Notes under the pieces: model-generated
Database searches by the model: none
Seen by the model: only the letters and a program-made list of their open reading frames with translations
Told to the model about the DNA's origin: nothing
Program-made: the position numbers and the translations under genes
Part shown: positions 6,683 through 9,543 of the stretch, piece by piece
Position numbering within the stretch: the first letter of the stretch is position 1
Layout: every line of letters begins with the position of its first letter
NCBI GenBank assembly: GCA_002352375.1
Contig: DEIH01000091.1
Span: 1 to 9,543 of the forward strand
Direction: 5' to 3'
DNA length: 9,543 nucleotides
From: Spirochaeta sp. UBA2779
GTDB lineage: Bacteria > Spirochaetota > Spirochaetia > DSM-2461

Positions 6683-8794
6683 CTACAGGGTAAACAACAA
6701 ATCCTCATAGCTGGGATATGGCCAGATTCGTTTATCGGTCATCTTCTCAAGGGTATCCCCGAACTCCCGAAGTTTCTCCATGGCAGGGATAACTTCATTA
6801 CGGTAAGCAATCGCCTGGGCTTTCTCATCTTCAATAGCCAGTGCTTTTTCAGTCTGGTTGCCAAGATTGGAAGCAGCTTCCAGCAGTCCCTCAAGATTAG
6901 CCCCGAGATTCATCAGAAGTTCTTCCTGTCTGGAGCAGCCAATCCCGTTATTCTTCAGGCCCTTTATTGTTCCGGCCATTTTCTCAGCATATTCAGCCGC
7001 TGCGGGATAAATCAATCGTTCTGCCATTTCCCTCATTACACCGGCTTCGATATTAATCTCCATACTGTAGGTTTCAAGATAAATGGTAACCCGGCTCTCA
7101 ACTTCAGCCCGGGAAAGAACTTTATGTTTCTCAAACAGTTCAACCGCATCATCCTCAAGGTAGGCAAGAAGGGCCTCAACGGTGGAACCGATATTCGGCA
7201 GCCTGCGTTTTTCAGCTTCGGCCAGCCATTCATCACTGTAACCGTTGCCATTGAAGATTACCCGCCGGTGGTTTCGGTAGTTCTCAATAATGATATCCCG
7301 GACTTCCGCCATGGGGTCGGCCGACGCTTCAAGCCGGTCAGCTATCCCCCTCAATACTTCCGCCATTGCAGAGGTAAGTACGGTATTAGACCCGGCTACC
7401 GACTGGGAGGAACCGCACATTCTGAACTCGAAACGGTTTCCAGTAAAGGCGAAGGGACTGGTCCGGTTCCGGTCTGTTACATCCATGGGAAGGTCCGGCA
7501 GGGAAGAAACACCTATCTCAAGAACCCCGCCTTCCCTGGATTCCACCTTATCTCCAGAAACCAGCTTCTCAAGAATCTCATAAAGCTGATCTCCCAGAAA
7601 TATAGAGATAACGGCCGGAGGTGCTTCATTTGCTCCAAGGCGGTGATCATTCCCCGCACTGGCTGCAGAAGCTCTGAGTATGGGAGCGTAGATATCCACC
7701 GCTTTAATAATTGAAGTAAAAAATAATAAGAATCGAGCATCTTCATGGGGATCTTTACCCGGTTTACAGAGATTGACTCCGGTATCTGTTCCAATGTTCC
7801 AATTGTTGTGCTTCCCCGATCCATTTACACCGGCAAAGGGTTTTTCATGAAGAAGGCAAACCATATCATGACGATGGGCCACTTTATCCAGGGTTTCCAT
7901 TACCAGCTGATTCCAGTCGGTGGCGATACCGGCCGAAGAGAACACCGTTGCCAGCTCAAACTGATTCGGGGCCACCTCGTTATGCTGAGTTTTGGCACTG
8001 ATTCCAAGCTTCCATAGTTCGTCATTAACATCGGCCATGTAATCGGCAACCCGGTCTTTGATGGCTCCAAAGTAATGATCGTCCATCTCCTGACCCTTGG
8101 CACTCATAGTTCCGAATACCGTCCGTCCTGTCATCTTGAGATCGGGTCTGGATTCATAGAAATCACGGTCTACCAGAAAGTATTCCTGCTCTGGTCCGGA
8201 ATATGTGATAACCCTTTTTACATCGTTATACCCCAGGGCTTTGAGAACCCGGAGAGCCTGAGTATTCAAGGCATCCATAGAGCGGAGCATGGGAACTTTT
8301 TTATCCAAAGCCTCCCCGGTATAAGCCACAAAGGCGGTGGGAATGCAGAGGGTAACTCTGCGACCGTGTTTTTTCAAAAAGGCCGGAGACCCGGTATCCC
8401 AGGCGGTATACCCTCGGGCTTCGAAGGTGGTTCTCAAACCTCCTGAGGGAAAAGATGAGGCATCAGGCTCACCCTGTATCAGTTCTTTGCCGGAAAATTC
8501 CATCAGTACTGTACCGTCAGGGTTGGGAGAAATAAAGGAATCGTGTTTCTCAGCGGTGTAGCCTGTAAGCGGCTGAAACCAATGGGTGTAGTGCGTCGCC
8601 CCTTTCTGCAGAGCCCAGTCCTTCATGGCATTGGCAATAACTTCTGCAACCTCCGCAGAAAGCGTTTTTTCCCCGGCCTGTACCAGTTTAAACTCTTTGA
8701 AGATTGTCTTCGGCAGGCTTTCCTGCATCAAGGATTCATTGAAACTGTTTTCACCGTAAATACTTTCTACACCTTGATACTCTGGACCTACCAT
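6683..8794 (-). CDS. glnN: Glutamine synthetase type III
   Basis: The 703-residue protein makes glutamine from glutamate, ammonia and ATP. Its length is that of GSIII; types I and II are far shorter. Signature blocks are EQEYFLVD at residues 202-209, HNEVAPNQFE at 271-280, GVNGSGKHNNWNIGTDTG at 322-339, GNDHRLGANEAPPAVISIFLG at 381-401 and RNRTSPFAFTGNRFEFR at 442-458. The long C-terminal helical region after about residue 540 is GSIII-specific. The ATG at 8794 has AGGAGG exactly six bases upstream. A longer in-frame reading from 8896 is rejected because it adds 34 non-family residues and buries that site. The gene is divergent from a Nudix regulator across a 164-base gap. No PII or ntrBC gene is visible. 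All catalytic blocks look intact. Confidence 0.97.
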   Translation of the reverse strand: MVGPEYQGVESIYGENSFNESLMQESLPKTIFKEFKLVQAGEKTLSAEVAEVIANAMKDWALQKGATHYTHWFQPLTGYTAEKHDSFISPNPDGTVLMEFSGKELIQGEPDASSFPSGGLRTTFEARGYTAWDTGSPAFLKKHGRRVTLCIPTAFVAYTGEALDKKVPMLRSMDALNTQALRVLKALGYNDVKRVITYSGPEQEYFLVDRDFYESRPDLKMTGRTVFGTMSAKGQEMDDHYFGAIKDRVADYMADVNDELWKLGISAKTQHNEVAPNQFELATVFSSAGIATDWNQLVMETLDKVAHRHDMVCLLHEKPFAGVNGSGKHNNWNIGTDTGVNLCKPGKDPHEDARFLLFFTSIIKAVDIYAPILRASAASAGNDHRLGANEAPPAVISIFLGDQLYEILEKLVSGDKVESREGGVLEIGVSSLPDLPMDVTDRNRTSPFAFTGNRFEFRMCGSSQSVAGSNTVLTSAMAEVLRGIADRLEASADPMAEVRDIIIENYRNHRRVIFNGNGYSDEWLAEAEKRRLPNIGSTVEALLAYLEDDAVELFEKHKVLSRAEVESRVTIYLETYSMEINIEAGVMREMAERLIYPAAAEYAEKMAGTIKGLKNNGIGCSRQEELLMNLGANLEGLLEAASNLGNQTEKALAIEDEKAQAIAYRNEVIPAMEKLREFGDTLEKMTDKRIWPYPSYEDLLFTL

Positions 8795-8800
8795 AGAACG

Positions 8801-8806
8801 CCTCCT
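8801..8806 (-). promoter_or_regulatory. Ribosome binding site fixing the glnN start
   Basis: AGGAGG on the minus strand lies six bases from the ATG at 8794. It is the strongest Shine-Dalgarno in the window apart from that of iolD, and it decides the start against the longer in-frame reading from 8896. Confidence 0.88.
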
Positions 8807-8816
8807 GTACTGACAA

Positions 8817-8837
8817 ATACTATATATAGAAACACTA
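8817..8837. promoter_or_regulatory. Candidate second Nudix-regulator site before glnN
   Basis: Read on the minus strand, this stretch aligns with the inverted repeat at 8922-8941 at 17 positions with a single one-base gap. It shares the leading TAGTGTT and the central TATATA. It lies 11 bases upstream of the glnN ribosome site and contains the TATATA/TATAGT sequences that are the only obvious -10 candidates for glnN. Its right arm is degenerate, and AT-rich low complexity could explain part of the match. Confidence 0.35.
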
Positions 8838-8884
8838 CTGCATACGAATGAATCTGAACAGAGGCAGATTTGCCAAAGTAGGTT

Positions 8885-8913
8885 TTGACACAACATTATC
8901 CAGTCGTTACACT
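8885..8913 (+). promoter_or_regulatory. Promoter of the Nudix-domain regulator gene
   Basis: TTGACA (perfect -35) and TACACT (-10; 4 of 6) are separated by 17 bases on the plus strand. The expected start is near 8920, giving a leader of about 38 bases to the ATG at 8959. The inverted repeat at 8922-8941 begins just past that start, a standard place for repression. Confidence 0.68.
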
Positions 8914-8921
8914 GTTAATGC

Positions 8922-8941
8922 ATAGTGTATATACAACACTA
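8922..8941. promoter_or_regulatory. Inverted repeat, probable autoregulatory operator of the Nudix regulator
   Basis: The arms TAGTGT (8923-8928) and ACACTA (8936-8941) are perfect reverse complements around seven bases. An overlapping perfect ten-base palindrome, TGTATATACA, lies at 8926-8935. The element sits just after the expected transcription start and before the ribosome site GGAG at 8949-8952. NrtR-type regulators commonly bind such imperfect repeats in their own promoters; binding here is inferred. Confidence 0.55.
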
Positions 8942-8958
8942 ACATGATGGAGTGAAAC

Positions 8959-9543
8959 ATGTTTCAATACAAATACCCCCACCCCGCTGTTACCGTGGAC
9001 AGCGTTGTATTCGGCCTGGATAATGAAGAATTGAAAATCCTCCTTATCCAGCGGAAACTGGAGCCCTTCAAAGGAACCTGGGCTCTTCCCGGGGGATTTG
9101 TTCAGATGGATGAAAGCCTGGATGATGCGGCAAAACGGGAGCTGATGGAAGAAACCGGTGTTGAGAAGCTCTATCTGGAGCAGTTGGCTACTTTCGGTAA
9201 ACCCGACAGAGACCCCCGGGAACGGGTGATTACCGTGGCTTATGTTGCCATTGTAAATCTTTTTAATCATACGGTAAAAGCCGATTCCGATGCCGAGGAG
9301 GCAGGCTGGTTTCCGGTGGAAAATCACCCGGAGCTGGCCTTCGACCATATAAAGATTCTGGCTACGGCGCTCAAGCGCCTTCAGGGGAAAATCCGTTATC
9401 AGCCTCTGGTTTTCAAGTTCCTCCCCGAAAAGTTCACCCTCTCACAGGTACAGAAACTCTATGAAACAGTTCTCTGCCGCTCCCTTGATAAAAGGAACTT
9501 CCGGAAGAAGATTCAGGGTACCGGGATGGTGGTTCCTCTGGAT
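8959..9543 (+). CDS. Nudix-domain transcriptional regulator, NrtR-like (3' end beyond window)
   Basis: 195 codons are visible with no stop, and the gene leaves the window at its right edge. Residues 8-140 form a Nudix domain with a complete catalytic box: Gly46, Glu52, then REL.EE.G. at 60-68 (RELMEETGV). Residues from about 145 on (YQPLVFKFLPEKFTLSQVQKLYE, shown here as positions 147-169 only in part) match the winged-helix region that distinguishes NrtR-like regulators from plain Nudix hydrolases. NrtR proteins sense ADP-ribose or related compounds and control NAD metabolism. In some Bacteroidetes, relatives control sugar use. The ATG at 8959 has GGAG six bases upstream, and a promoter and inverted repeat precede it. 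A catalytic ADP-ribose or nucleotide pyrophosphatase role alone is possible but less likely. The targets are not visible, except for a possible link to divergent glnN. Confidence 0.85.
   Translation, partial: MFQYKYPHPAVTVDSVVFGLDNEELKILLIQRKLEPFKGTWALPGGFVQMDESLDDAAKRELMEETGVEKLYLEQLATFGKPDRDPRERVITVAYVAIVNLFNHTVKADSDAEEAGWFPVENHPELAFDHIKILATALKRLQGKIRYQPLVFKFLPEKFTLSQVQKLYETVLCRSLDKRNFRKKIQGTGMVVPLD

Noticed and set aside
6680..7714. 344-codon open frame on the plus strand opposite glnN
   Set aside because: It is antisense to the strongly conserved catalytic and C-terminal parts of glutamine synthetase, has no recognisable domain, and is explained by codon bias of the real gene.
8866..8880. 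Possible sigma-54 promoter TTGGCA...TGCC before glnN
   Set aside because: The GG and GC elements do not have the required -24/-12 spacing; the stretch is just a GGCA-N4-TGCC inverted repeat of unknown meaning.
8795..8896. 34-residue N-terminal extension of glutamine synthetase
   Set aside because: The sequence is cysteine-rich, unlike the family, and includes the AGGAGG that serves the ATG at 8794.
8896..9348. 150-codon open frame on the minus strand opposite the Nudix regulator
   Set aside because: Shadow of a complete Nudix box on the plus strand; no domain of its own.

Overview
The window is ordinary bacterial chromosome with dense, short-spaced genes and roughly balanced base composition. 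It holds no tRNA, rRNA, insertion sequence or CRISPR array that I can see. The gene mix is a myo-inositol catabolic operon under a LacI-type regulator, a type III glutamine synthetase, a DEDDy ribonuclease and a Nudix-type regulator. It would suit a free-living, fermentative bacterium such as a spirochaete, but the sequence does not settle the phylum.

Layout from left to right. Positions 1-3978 (minus strand) carry iolB-iolD-iolE-iolG, transcribed right to left, with iolG cut by the left edge. iolB and iolD overlap by four bases, and gaps of 14 and 12 bases separate the next pairs, so this is one operon. Its enzymes cover four consecutive steps: myo-inositol to 2-keto-myo-inositol (IolG), dehydration (IolE), hydrolytic ring opening (IolD) and isomerisation of 5-deoxyglucuronate (IolB). 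Positions 3979-4126 form a control region with two LacI-type operators, a candidate promoter and an intrinsic terminator hairpin. Positions 4127-5125 (minus) encode the LacI-family regulator, whose own promoter overlaps a third operator copy. Positions 5230-6630 (minus) hold an RNase D-like exonuclease preceded by a small nitroreductase, 15 bases apart. Positions 6683-8794 (minus) encode type III glutamine synthetase with a strong Shine-Dalgarno. The intergenic region 8795-8958 is divergent, and from 8959 (plus) a Nudix-domain regulator of the NrtR type runs off the right edge.

How the parts work together (inference). The regulator next to iol probably represses iolBDEG and itself through a TGTAAACGTTTACA-type operator. 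The Nudix regulator probably controls its own promoter through an inverted repeat just downstream of its -10 box. A related sequence lies in the leader of the glutamine synthetase gene, so that gene may also be a target. Two genes (the LacI regulator and the nitroreductase) have -10 boxes exactly six bases before their ATG and no Shine-Dalgarno, which suggests leaderless mRNAs. I see no clearly new biological system; the interest lies in the regulatory layout.
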